A DNA stretch of 10,360 nucleotides from Prototheca cutis (GCA_002897115.2 BCIH01000013.1:540648-551007), one strand, 5' to 3'. Counted from the first letter of the stretch, positions 1 to 8,750 are shown. The notes: a model not told the origin generated them from the sequence alone. Translations and numbers: made by a program.

Positions 1-25
1 CCCCCCCCCCCCCCCCCCCCCCCCC
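1..25. repeat. C homopolymer (25 bases) at window start
   Basis: Twenty-five C residues open the window, so the true length is unknown. On the minus strand this is a poly-G tract inside the putative first intron of the gene whose first exon is proposed at 64-168. Long C/G runs recur at 1929-1949, 5878-5887 and 8750-8766. Confidence 0.9.
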
Positions 26-63
26 GGGAACAACCGCAACCCCCAACCCACCCTCGAACCCAC

Positions 64-168
64 CCTGAGCTCCTTCAGGTCGATACCCTCTAGGAGCTCC
101 TCCAGCCTGGGGTCCATCCCGCCATTCTCACACTTTTCCTGCATCGACATGGTGTGTGTGCTTTGCAT
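64..168 (-). CDS. Putative first coding exon of an unknown gene (partial, continues left of the window)
   Basis: I do not recognise this gene. On the minus strand an open frame starts at ATG 168 (alternative in-frame ATGs at 150 and 144) and encodes about 35 residues, rich in Glu and Leu toward the end (…DPRLEELLEGIDLKELR). It reaches a plausible donor AGG|GTGGGT with the exon ending at 64 in phase 0. An in-frame TGA lies a few codons upstream of ATG 168, so that is the first ATG in frame. The composition (charged, amphipathic helix-like, no low complexity) looks like protein, and the position, divergent from the gene at 580, fits the alternating layout. The remaining exons would lie outside the window, so neither the function nor the exon itself can be confirmed. 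It could be a chance open frame. Confidence 0.35.
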
Positions 169-579
169 GAGGACAGCACATCTCCGTCAGCTCGCACTTG
201 GCCGTTTCGAGCACTGACACGAACGGCCATCGCCCGGGCAGAGACGCTGCCCACAACTCGCGCCGAAACAAAGCCCTCCTTGCTCTACAGATGCCTTACC
301 TCGCCCATGTTTGACGTTGTTTGAATTGTATATCCGATTTGTTCACGTGACGTGTCATGCCGTCATGGTCTCCGCACTTATCGCGGTGCGCACTTTCGCA
401 GGAGGACCCGTGTGTTAAAAACATTCGGCGCCCACCCGCAACTTCCGGACGATTTCCAGGTGGTGACTGTCACGTTTTTGGGTGACTCCGGGGAGAAAAA
501 AATGATATGCAGGTACATCGCCGTGCCAGCATCCTAAACAAAGTCCACGGTTAATCTCGCTCAAAGAAAATTCGTTGCA
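169..579. promoter_or_regulatory. Divergent intergenic region (putative bidirectional promoter and 5' UTRs)
   Basis: This is about 410 bp between the proposed minus-strand exon at 64-168 and the plus-strand start at 580. It has no convincing coding potential. A 61-codon ATG frame at 352-537 lies in the same frame as the start at 580 and ends at TAA 535-537; it would be an upstream ORF if transcribed. I see no unambiguous TATA box or named operator. The promoter role is inferred from gene orientation alone. Confidence 0.4.
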
Positions 580-1389
580 ATGCGGTCCGGGCGTCTGAAC
601 GTGCACGTACAGGACCTAGCCCTTGGGCAGGTCCCGTCCGAGGCCTTGGTCCTCGAGGCGGAGGTCCCGGGCATGGGCAGCGTGCGCACGCCTCCCTCAT
701 CCGATCTCCACTGGAGCAAGGGTGTAACTCTGGATCTGGGTCCCGCTTATGGGGCGGTTCTGATCGTGCGGCTTTGCTCGCTGGACGGCCGCGTGGTGGC
801 CAAGGGGTCCACCCCCCTCGAATGGACAGACTCCGACCGCCAGGTCCTCAGCATCGATCTGGATGGGTCCGGCGGCAAGATGTCCCTGCAGCTGCGCTAT
901 TTCCATTGCAGGGCGCCAGGTGTGGCCGCGTGTGTGTGCCCGGAGGGGGGGTGTTTTAGAAGGCGCCACCTGGCAGCTGCATCTTATTTTCCACCTAGGC
1001 AGGGATGGGTTTTTGGTTCTTGGCTGGGGCTGGGGCTGGGGCTGGGTGAGGAGGGGACCTACCCTCCACCACCGCTGTTGTTCCCCAAAACAGCGCCATC
1101 AGCGCAGTTCTTTGCCGGTCTTGCTTAGCTATCCAGTACATATACTGCGCGAGTGATGTGATGTTCACCTACAACCCCAATCACCGTAAAAAACGCACAT
1201 GTAGGCAAGGAGCGTGATGAGTTGGGTCGTGAGCTTGTGGACGAAAATTTCCTTCGACGACTTTCCAGCGGTACTGTGGCCGGTGGCCCGCCATCGGACT
1301 CGCCGGTGGCCTCCCCCCGGGCCGCTCTGGAGGAGGCGCGGGTGCCGCTGAGGCCCCGCAGGGGCCGGCCGGAGGCCACCTGCGCTTGA
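580..1389 (+). CDS. Small C2-like domain protein (2 exons, about 174 aa)
   Basis: Exons are 580-919 and 1205-1389, with an intron at 920-1204 (CCAG|GTGTGG…TGTAG|GC). The split Gly codon (phase 1) restores a frame ending at TGA 1387-1389. ATG 580 is the first ATG after the in-frame TAA at 535-537. Residues 4-107 show the strand pattern of a C2 beta-sandwich: an opening LNVHVQDLALG, a middle strand AVLIVRLCS, then VVAKGSTPLEW (resembling the IG.A.IPL segment of C2 domains) and a closing KMSLQLRY. The usual Ca2+-binding aspartates are missing, so any membrane or partner binding would be calcium-independent (inference). Residues 115-174 are a charged helix (KERDELGRELVDENFLRR) followed by a Pro/Arg/Ala-rich tail. 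Without splicing, the frame would read on to a stop at 1126-1128 through a Gly-rich repeat, giving 182 aa. The spliced model is preferred because its phases match and its tail looks more like protein. The C2 assignment rests on pattern only. Confidence 0.6.
1023..1046 (+). repeat. GCTGGG hexamer, four perfect tandem copies
   Basis: Four uninterrupted copies of GCTGGG lie in the intron of the C2-like gene that starts at 580. The G-triplets separated by three bases could form a G-quadruplex in DNA or pre-mRNA, but no such role is shown. Confidence 0.85.
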
Positions 1390-1733
1390 CCCTGGTTCAA
1401 GAGGCTGCAGATTGTGTGGAGTGCAGCGCCATCATGGACGGCCCGCGAGATGAGAGAAGAGAGAGGGAGACAGACCACGGGGCGTGCCAGCCGCCATTGT
1501 CGCCGGCCGCCGGCCTGCCTGGGTCACAGCTGTTTTCAGGATGATGAGAGGTCGCGCACCATTTTTATTGCAGACCGAGCCATTGTGCCAGAAATTTTGA
1601 GCGCCACATGCTGACATGTACAACATGTTTGTGTGGAAACTTATGGCTAGATTCGACAATCGGTCGTTGCCTGCCCAGAACCCCACTTGCTACTGAGCAC
1701 TATTGCCGTCTGGGATTTCTCATGGATTAGTCG

Positions 1734-1738
1734 TGTAA
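1734..1738 (+). terminator. Candidate polyadenylation signal TGTAA
   Basis: TGTAA (UGUAA) is the established polyadenylation signal of Chlamydomonas and related green algae. This copy lies 345 bp after the stop of the gene at 580-1389, a plausible 3' UTR length for such algae. A second copy at 1905-1909 is an alternative. A five-base motif occurs often by chance, so support is modest. Confidence 0.35.
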
Positions 1739-1928
1739 ACGAGCAGTGAAGAGAGCAGTCCTGGTCGCCCGCGCCTCTCTTTCCATCCGAGACGTGGTCT
1801 CTGGTCACTAGCTGGGGTGGTCAGGACAATGACAGGAACATGATGGTAGGTGTGTGGGTCTATAGGAGGGAAAGGGGACAGCAACGGATCTCGGGCCTGG
1901 CAGTTGTAAAGACCCAGCGGGACCGCGC

Positions 1929-1949
1929 GGGGGGGGGGGGGGGGGGGGG
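1929..1949 (+). repeat. G homopolymer (21 bases)
   Basis: Twenty-one consecutive G residues lie in the convergent intergenic region. The length may be misassembled, as is typical for such runs. Confidence 0.9.
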
Positions 1950-2092
1950 TATTGCACTACTGACAATATCGGAGATTGCAGGTGTTCCTGATCCCACCTG
2001 CAGCCCCAACAGCTGGCACCCATCGGTGGAAGTCAGTGGGAGTCTGAACAGCCTGCCAGTGTGTGGTGTTGCCGTCAGGGCCTGATCCACGC

Positions 2093-2914
2093 TTAAAACA
2101 CGCCATATGCTGCCTGGGAGGGGTCTGCAATTTGTCCTGGGGCCAGCGAGCCAGAGATGGCGGTCACGGGCGTTGTGCCGGTCGAGGGCAGCATCTCGGC
2201 ACTCCCACCCGAGCTGACAGAAGCCTTGCCTGTGGCCAAGGGCAGCCCTGCCAGGACGCCGCCTTGCGGCATCTTGGGCATGTACTCGGGTTGCTCCAGG
2301 GAGCCCTCCACGATCTCCACTCCCAGATGCACAAAGCCGGCGATGGTGCCGTCCTCGTCAGACAGCGGCACCTTGTGCTCATGCAGACCGGGTCCATACA
2401 TCAGCGGCACAATCAACGTCCCCTTGCCCACCGTCCTGTGAACGAGAGGGTGGGATGAGCATGGGTGGGGATGTGGGGTCGTGCTTTGTCACCGCCCCAT
2501 CACCCGAGCCCTTGGCTGCCAGCGCCCCAGAACCGCTCCCCCCGCACGCACTTGTCAAATCGGAGGTAGTTATTCTGCTTGACCTTGACCTTGAGCGTCG
2601 GAGGCTCCTCATCCGGCTCCGCATCGGGCAGCGAAAAGGTCACGTCCTGGTTGAACACCTGGCAGCATCAGGACAGGTGCAGGGCAGCGTACCTGAGCGA
2701 CGCAGACCCACGGAGCCGCGATGCCCGCCCACAAGCATGGTCTATGGACGCAAATCATCATTATAAACCTAAAGCTCACCGGGTAAACGCCCTTGGCGGG
2801 TCTCGTCTTCCCCCGCTGCCCCTCCAGGTTCAGTATGACATAGGTGCCCCCAACGTCCGTGTTCAGGTTGCCTCCGGCACGCACGTGCACCTTGAGGTAG
2901 CGAGCCCTGGTCAT
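2093..2914 (-). CDS. Small C2-domain protein (3 exons, about 194 aa)
   Basis: Minus-strand exons are 2914-2780, 2658-2552 and 2435-2093. Introns are 2779-2659 (CCG|GTGAGC…GCCAG) and 2551-2436 (ACAA|GTGCGT…CACAG), and phases 0 and 2 both close. ATG 2914 follows an in-frame TAA at 2924-2926. Residues 1 to about 118 form a C2 domain: ARYLKVHVRAGGNL, GGTYVILNLEGQ, the diagnostic YPVFNQDVTFSLP (the N-P-V-W-N-E-x-F segment of C2 domains, rebuilt exactly across intron 1), PTLKVKVKQNN and VGKGTLIVPL. Of the usual Ca2+-ligand aspartates only scattered ones remain (D20, D80), and the V-x-D-x-D loop reads K-V-K-Q-N, so calcium binding is doubtful. Residues 125-194 are a Gly/Pro/Ser/Ala-rich tail with no recognised domain. 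C2 domains of this size commonly bind membranes or act as protein adaptors. The exact function and orthologue are unknown. Confidence 0.85.
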
Positions 2915-3701
2915 TGTGACAATTTATGATGCGTCGACAGTGCCAGGACGCTCGCGACTATGGGTTGATAATCCTCGCGCAGGGAGCAAATCTGCTGGCG
3001 CGATGTTGGCTACTCCGAGGGGCGCTAGCTCCTGTCGGGAAATGTGGCCCAACTGTGCATTGGCATCTTCAGCGTACCAGGCTTGAATTGTGCGGCTCTG
3101 ATACAGCCTATGTCATCCAGACTGTGTTTTATTGTACAAAAACACGCTTGCTGCATTTGAGAACACTTATGGGAGCGGCCTTCAAGCAAGTTGCCCACGT
3201 CTACCTGTTTTAAAATTTCCGTCCTGGAGCACATTGCCAGTGCCTGTTGCCACAAGAATCTTTTGAGGGACGAGATGAGGGAAGGCAGAGGGTATCTTAC
3301 TGTTTATGGGGTGCAAATGGGCTTGAGGATGGTGCACATGGGAGGCAAACGAGCTGCATGCCTAGGGTGGTCAGTGGAAGAACAAACAGAAGGAAATGAT
3401 TGTATGCACTGTAGTGTATAATGCATTTATTGCTCTGCATATTATCGTGGCTACTTTGTGTTGGTGAAGAGGAAAGTGTGCGCGGGTGCATGAGTGTGTC
3501 AGTTCAGTCAGTCCCACCAGGACTCTCCGCAGGGAGCCGGCCATGGTTCGCGGCCTTCGGCTTCTCCCGTCCGCCGTCCGTACAGGACGTTGCAGGTTGA
3601 AAATCATCCAAATTTATCAAAATTTTGTATTCGGGAGGTTTGCCGCACGCGAATTTTGAACGAGTACGGGCGCCGGGGGCCAGAGGCAGGGCGGTGCCCA
3701 G
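2915..3701. promoter_or_regulatory. Divergent intergenic region upstream of the C2 gene and NF-YC
   Basis: This spans 787 bp between two outward-facing start codons. Its middle (about 3090-3460) is visibly more AT-rich than the flanking coding exons. Several ATG frames exist (2926-3213 and 3191-3421 plus; 3371-3607 minus), but none shows family resemblance, typical composition or splice logic. It is taken as 5' UTRs plus a shared promoter. An in-frame TGA at 3657-3659 limits the NF-YC start to ATG 3702. Confidence 0.45.
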
Positions 3702-4872
3702 ATGAGCCAGCCTCCCCAGCAAGTACGGACGATGTAGGCTGGGAGTTACGCCTGCGTCGTATGTGGACAGCGTGATGTGCATGATGTGGCAATTATGTTC
3801 CATGCCCTCCTGCCCTGTTTGCTGAGCAGGGGTATGGGGCCCCCGGGAGCGTCCCGCCAGGGCTGGGCGCTTCCCGGGAGCACAACGAGCAGCTGCGGCG
3901 CCTGTGGAACGAGATGAAGGAGGAAATATACTTCACAGAGGCTGATCCCGCGCAGTTCAAGAGCCAGACCCTCCCCCTAGCCCGCATTAAGAAGGTGTGG
4001 CAGTTGCCTGGTAGTTGACAGTGGGGTGAGGGGGATGAGGCCTCTCATAGTTGCCGTGGCTGCACGGCACCTAGAAAAGAAATGACCCTTCTTCCCCCAA
4101 TGGCACACGACAGATCATGAAGTCGGACGAGGACGTGAGAATGATCAGCGCCGAAGCCCCCGTCCTCTTTGCCAAGGCACGGAGCCGTCCTTTCTGGGTG
4201 GGGTGTGGTAGAATGGGCATCCGCGCACGGGTCCCCCGGGGCCTTGCCGTGCAGTGTCGTCGCAGTGCCCAGTTACACCTCACGCTGGACCATCACAGCA
4301 TCCCATTCCCTAATCCATTCCTCGAAGTAAACGTCCAACAACCGTGTCCTTTCTTCGTGCACTCTTGTTCGCTCCAGGCGTGCGAGCTCTTCATTCTGGA
4401 GCTGACTCAGCGGGCATGGCAGGTAGCAGAGGAGAGCAAGCGTCGGACGCTGCTGCGCAGCGACGTCGCGGCGGCTATTCAGCGCGTCGAGATCTTTGAT
4501 TTCTTGCTGGACATTGTGCCCTTTGAAGAAAGCGAGGCCGGGGACGAACGTGGGAGCAGCACCCCGGCCATTTCATCAGCACCGACAGCCCAGCCGATGC
4601 TGCAGCACCAGGCTCAGCCCATGAGTGGGTGTCCTACAACGGCGCAAGGGCCGCCGGAACCTCTGCTTGCGCAGGAAGCGCACCGGGCCGCCTCGGGTCT
4701 GGACGCCACACCCCCCAGCTTCTCGGAGTACCTCCGGCCGCCAGAGCCTTCCGCCGAGCAGCAGCACCGGCAGTCCGGCGAAGCCGGCGCCCAGCAGTTT
4801 GGAGCCACAGTTCGGTTCCCAGAGTACCAGCCCGTTGCGCCGCTGCAGCTGCACCTGGCCCCGCCAGGGTAG
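3702..4872 (+). CDS. NF-YC: Nuclear transcription factor Y subunit C (NF-YC/HAP5 histone-fold protein), 4 exons, about 247 aa
   Basis: Exons are 3702-3722, 3830-3994, 4114-4176 and 4378-4872. Every junction is phase 0. The start is the first ATG after the in-frame TGA 3657-3659 and gives MSQPPQQ. NF-YC pairs with NF-YB through histone folds, then with NF-YA, to bind CCAAT boxes in the nucleus. The core (residues about 25-130) is unmistakable: LWNEMKEEI, LPLARIKKIMKSDEDVRMIS, AEAPVLFAKACELFILELT, RAW, EESKRRTLLRSDVAAAI and IFDFLLDIVP. The remaining 115 or so residues are a Gln/Pro/Ala-rich tail, typical of NF-YC activation regions. Introns 1 and 2 (3723-3829, 3995-4113) are GT-AG. Intron 3 (4177-4377) must be GC-AG (AAG|GCACGG…CCAG|GCG) to restore the invariant LFAKACELF. 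That intron is 201 bp with no in-frame stop, so a retained form would carry 67 extra residues inside the histone fold. The gene converges with ALG11, with stops 192 bp apart. Confidence 0.95.
4177..4377 (+). other. Non-canonical GC-AG intron of NF-YC, 3n long and stop-free
   Basis: The donor is AAG|GCACGG and the acceptor CTCCAG|GCG. Family conservation demands Lys followed directly by Ala-Cys-Glu-Leu-Phe, and no GT donor can give that junction. The intron is 201 bp (67 codons), and all 67 codons are sense in the NF-YC frame, so an unspliced transcript stays open from 4114 to the stop at 4870-4872. Confidence 0.85.
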
Positions 4873-5064
4873 CAGGGGATTCCACATGCAGATGGGGGGG
4901 AGGGGGGGCATCGTCCTCCCAACTCTCCGTGCAAAGTTTTTCTCCCCTTGAACTGCTTCCCCCCTCCATCCTGCATTTTTCCAGACCTGGCAGCCCTTGC
5001 ACCCTTGGTGCCCCACCGGCAACCCTCATCTTGCTCTGTGTGTCACAAGCCATGCGTGAGTTGT
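4873..5064. other. Convergent 3' spacer between NF-YC and ALG11
   Basis: Only 192 bp separate the two stop codons, so the 3' UTRs probably abut or overlap. No TGTAA was found on either strand here. Open frames that cross it on both strands are GC-rich antisense shadows of the two genes. Confidence 0.5.
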
Positions 5065-7368
5065 TTACGCCGACAGGTGGCTGGCCAGTGCGGCGAGGAA
5101 GGCAGACTTGAAGTTTGCGTCGGAGAACCGGCTGGCCCGGCGACGGGCCGCGGCCGCCATGGTCATCCTTTCCAGCTGGTCCATCCGCAGCACGCGCATG
5201 AGCGCATCGGTGTAGTCCTGCTCTGTCACACACCTGGTTCCATGTGTATTTGGTGGAAAGAAGGAATGATTGCTTGTGGGTGGGTGCTGCTGTGCAGACT
5301 GTGTTGGGGGAGAGGCATCCCAGATNCCCCCCCACCAGCACCCGCCCCAACCCCCGACCTGAATCCTGTGCACTCGTCCGGTGCGCCCACAGCGGTGGCA
5401 GGCTCGGGCCTGACAATGTCCTCGCGCGGTCCGCCAGAGTCGTGGACGATGGGGACGATGCCTGCAGCCATGAGCTCCACGACTCCGATGCCAAAGTGCT
5501 CGTCCCGCATCGTGTGCAGGCCCGCCACCGCCTCGCCAAGCAGCGCCGCCAGATGCTCAAAAGGGATGTTGACGCAGAACTCCACGCTGTCTGCCACGCC
5601 GAGCTCCTTGGCCAGTGTGCGCAGCGCGTCCACGCGCGCTGCGTCCTCGGCGTTGCGGCAGCTTCCCACCAGCTTCAGCTGCGCCCCACACACCGCGTCG
5701 GAGTCACCCGCCGCGATCAGCAGCCTCTTTGCCCGTGCAAACGCCTTGAGCTGCAGGTTGTTTTCGTAGAGTATGTTTTATTAATGCTCAAGAGTGTGTG
5801 NGCTGAGGTCAGCTCGTTAGGTGGCTGGGTCAAAACAAAACATAGGTTCCTCATACATCCCCACAACCAGCCAGGGACCCCCCCCCCNNNNAAAAAAAAT
5901 TAAAATTTAAACCTGCAATGCGTGCTGCTTTTCCGGCCGAAACTGCGAGACCGAAACAACAAAAAGACGTTTCAGCCTGCGGCTGAGTGGCAGCTTCTGC
6001 AGCGTCTCGGTGTTGCAGGGCGGGTAGACCAGGGCCGGAGCCCTGTGGCGGGGCCAGGCCGCAGCAATGTGTCGGCGCGTCCAGCTTGAGTTTGCCATGA
6101 CACAGCTGGCTGAGCAGCCGCAGGCAGCATAGACCCCGGCCATGGTGCCATAGTATGCCAGCTTGACCGCCGCACCCAGTCGGCTGGAAGCCAGGGCGCC
6201 GTTGTTAAATCCTGGCTCGCGGGCGGCGACTCGCCGCAGCATGTCGACACTGACAGTCGGGTAGTGGACATAGGCGGCCACGACACTCCCCGCCAGCGCC
6301 ACCAGTGGGTAGGGGAATGCCCACCCCGTGGTGTCGAGCCACAGCCCAGGGACGTGGGCAGACAGACACCGAGTCGCACAGACCACCGAAGCTGCTGCCT
6401 GGCCAGCCATGGTGAACCGCGGGTGCCGGCTGGGGAGCAGGGACTCACGGTCGAGAACGGGCACCACCCGGAAACTGGGCGCCACCGCCAGCCGAAACTG
6501 CTGCATGGCCAGCGCTGCTAGCGTTGTAGGGTCTGTCGTCCCGCCAGCATACAGCACAATCTGTGTAGGAGTGGGTGCCCGTTCTCGATGCCATGGAGTT
6601 GTCAGCCGGGGCGGGGTGGGGAGTTGTTTATGGAACAAGAGCAGCGCAGGTGTGTAGCCTTGAGTGGGGAGGACGCAAACTGCCCGTATGGCAATGGGAT
6701 CATCCCTACCTGGAGGTCTGGGTGCGACTCCTGAAGGGCCTGCACAGCCGCCCTGCAGAAGAAGTTTACGGAGTGGATAAACTTTTCAGTGCAAACCGCA
6801 AACGTCCATGCCAGCGACCTGCCCCATGAAGCAAGCAAACAAAAAGTGCAGCACAAACCCTGCACGGGGCTCTGACATTCATAAACGCAACCCTGCATAC
6901 CACAGCACGCGCTCTCCACCACCGCCGGCGTCGGCAAACGGATGGAAGATCCCTATGCTCTTCTGCAAATACGGCGGGCACAGGGGTTTTGGTCATGAGC
7001 GAGATATATGCAAGATCAAGATCATGGTGTGCAGAGGAAGGGAGGCCCAGGAACAGAGGCAAAAATGATCTGGTTTGCTGCTTGCCTTGACTGGGCGTGG
7101 CCAGCTGCGCATGATCCACAGCTTCAAGCAGCCTACCGCCGCGCCGGCGATCGCCGCGAGGACCTCCACAGCCACCACGACATATTCCTGCAAAAGGTTT
7201 GCAAACATATGATGTTGTCAGTGCACCAGGTGGTGCGGCGGTCGCCCTCAGCTGGCACGCCTGCATGTCCGGCACGGCCAGCGCCCCACTCACGCAGCCA
7301 GGCAGGGCCGACAGCACGCCCAGGCTGACAACCAGCCATGCGGCCAGCCACAGCGCAAAGGACGCCAT
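5065..7368 (-). CDS. ALG11: ALG11, GDP-Man:Man3GlcNAc2-PP-dolichol alpha-1,2-mannosyltransferase, 7 exons, about 496 aa
   Basis: ALG11 adds the fourth and fifth mannoses to the dolichol-linked N-glycan precursor on the cytosolic face of the ER. Minus-strand exons are 7368-7294, 7187-7086, 6962-6901, 6752-6710, 6560-5913, 5750-5359 and 5233-5065; all phases agree and the frame ends in TAA. Residues 4-22 and 27-47 are hydrophobic (ER anchor). Then come [19 protein letters not shown] (residues 62-80, the ALG11 N-terminal signature), [51 protein letters not shown] (to 310) and the GT4-family E-x7-E motif (E394, E402) in [14 protein letters not shown] followed by [11 protein letters not shown]. 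The length fits the family. The frame is open upstream of ATG 7368, but the hydrophobic start matches relatives, so this ATG was chosen. Intron 2 probably uses a GC donor. Intron 5 holds a small N gap. The N-terminal exons are the least certain part. Confidence 0.94.
5878..5899 (+). repeat. C10-N4-A8 tract (sequencing gap in ALG11 intron 5)
   Basis: Ten C, four undetermined bases and eight A lie inside ALG11 intron 5 (5751-5912). The layout mirrors the C17-A11 tract at 8750-8777, so the missing bases are probably more of the same homopolymer (inference). Confidence 0.8.
6963..7085 (-). other. Probable GC-AG intron of ALG11, with an alternative GT donor
   Basis: On the minus strand the exon ends CGCCCAGTCAAG, followed by GCAAGC. 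The donor AAG|GCAAGC matches the strong consensus usual for GC donors and joins in phase 0 to AAGAGCATAGGG. A GT exists six bases earlier (CCA|GTCAAG), also phase 0, but it is a weak donor. The two choices differ only by the dipeptide Val-Lys before KSIGIFHPF. Confidence 0.65.
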
Positions 7369-7724
7369 TTCTATCGACGAATTCTGCCCATATTTGCCAA
7401 AGGGATTGCCCGGGGGAGCGCCTGCAATGACTTGTCTTATGGGGCTCTCTGCTCGGTGTGGCAGATCAACTCTCGGGAGCGGGGACTGTGGAGTGATCTG
7501 CCGGCCCGAACACCCACTCGCCGGGCGGTGCCAAGCCAGATGCAGCCCAAGAAATACATGATCCCACACCTGGCATGCCAAAGACCACATCAACTAAATG
7601 TGTAGAGCTGCATTGAAAATATTGCATGAACAGGTGTTCAGGAGAGGCGCGACCTGCCAAGTCGAGCTGGAGTCGATGGGCCATGTTTGACTTGGCGTAG
7701 CCCGACAAACAGACGCAGTGCTCG
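7369..7724. promoter_or_regulatory. Divergent intergenic region between ALG11 and the DnaJ/CS gene
   Basis: This is 356 bp between two outward-facing start codons. The ALG11 frame stays open through 7593 on the minus strand, but the encoded residues show no family similarity. An in-frame TAG at 7698-7700 precedes the DnaJ-gene ATG at 7725. It is presumed to hold both promoters; no specific element was recognised. Confidence 0.45.
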
Positions 7725-8750
7725 ATGCCAGCCTCCCGCCCTGCGGACCCATGGGGTCAGGTGTGGACGGGATTGATGGCACGATCTGGGAATGCCGGGC
7801 AAGGTGTCCGGCTGAAGTTGGGTGGGGATGTGACTGCAGCACACGGGCAAGTTGCCTAGGAGCTCAGCTCAGCGGGCCCCTCCCCTTCCACGCACCCGCG
7901 CGCAGCTAGAGGACCTCGACGGCATGGCCTGCTACAGGGTGCTGGGACTCGACAAGCAGTGCTCCACCAAGGACGTCAAGAGGGTGAGGTGGAGGGTGGC
8001 AACAGGGGTACGGGTGGATTTTGGTGGGGGTGGTGGTGCAAAGGACGCTTGCCACGCACTTGTTGTTCCCCTGCGGGGATGCACAGCAGGTAATGTGCGT
8101 CGGACATCAAACTATGCACACTGCGTGATGACTCTACGCTGATGTCTACAGCCAGCCTCTCCCCGACCACCATTTCGACAGGCCTACCGAAAGCTGGCAC
8201 GGAGCCTTCACCCCGACAGGGGCGGCAGTGACGCCGCGTTTGCGGGGCTGCAGCATGCTTTTGAGGTGCTGTCGGATCCCAAGCGCCGTGCAGTCTATGA
8301 TGCATGGGCGGCCGCCCTGCAGTACCGACCGACCCGGGTCAGCTCTGCTCAACGACATGTAGGTGCAAGAAAGCTTGCCGCTGTTTGGATCAGCAGTGTG
8401 TCAGCATCCCTTTTTCATGACCATACTTCATCAAGAGCGGCCCACCCACCCATGAAATCGCAGGGGCTGGGCGGCGAGGGCATTTTGCTGGATGAATTTG
8501 ATGCGCTGGGGTTGCACTGTAATGCCGCCACGCAGCTTGTGGTGACCTGCGAGGTCTGTCGCCGGCCAGCTACCAAGGAGTGCTGGACTTGCGGCATGCC
8601 CATCTGCGAGTTTTGCACGCTCAAACAGCACTGGAAGGTGCATTCATTGCATATTTATTTATCATGTTTGTGGAGGAGCGTGGGTATGGAGTTGTGGAAT
8701 CAATGATGTTGCTATCAATGAGACAGGCAGCACCTCAGCCATCCTAAATC

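Larger units (their letters stand above)
1390..2092. other. Convergent 3' region between two C2-type genes
   Basis: This is about 700 bp between the stop of the plus-strand gene (1389) and the stop of the minus-strand gene (2093). I find no gene in it: the open frames lack family resemblance and splice logic. It holds two plus-strand TGTAA motifs (1734-1738 and 1905-1909) and a G21 run (1929-1949). It most likely contains both 3' UTRs. No minus-strand TGTAA was seen here for the gene ending at 2093. Confidence 0.55.

Noticed and set aside
352..537. 61-codon plus-strand ORF upstream of the C2-like gene
   Set aside because: It is in the same frame but closed by TAA before ATG 580 and has no recognisable domain; at best an upstream ORF.
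1929..1949. G21 run considered as a transcription terminator or origin element
   Set aside because: There is no hairpin or associated motif, and similar homopolymers occur in introns and elsewhere in the window.
2926..3213. 95-codon plus-strand ORF in the divergent spacer
   Set aside because: Composition is unlike the real exons, there is no family similarity, and it sits in presumed 5' UTR or promoter DNA.
3371..3607. 78-codon minus-strand ORF upstream of NF-YC
   Set aside because: No motif and no supporting splice sites; it spans AT-rich spacer with few constraints.
4097..4101. CCAAT motif in NF-YC intron 2, considered as an autoregulatory NF-Y site
   Set aside because: A five-base motif is expected by chance at this density and lies inside an intron, with no paired or conserved context.
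4629..5111. 160-codon plus-strand open frame overlapping NF-YC exon 4
   Set aside because: It is a +2 shadow of the NF-YC tail, Ala/Arg-rich without family features.
4634..5560. 308-codon minus-strand open frame
   Set aside because: It runs antisense through the NF-YC last exon and out of frame through the ALG11 3' exons. It has no conserved motif and is explained by high GC and low stop density.
7369..7593. In-frame N-terminal extension of ALG11
   Set aside because: The frame is open, but the residues show no hydrophobic or conserved pattern, while the family N-terminus starts with the hydrophobic segment after ATG 7368.
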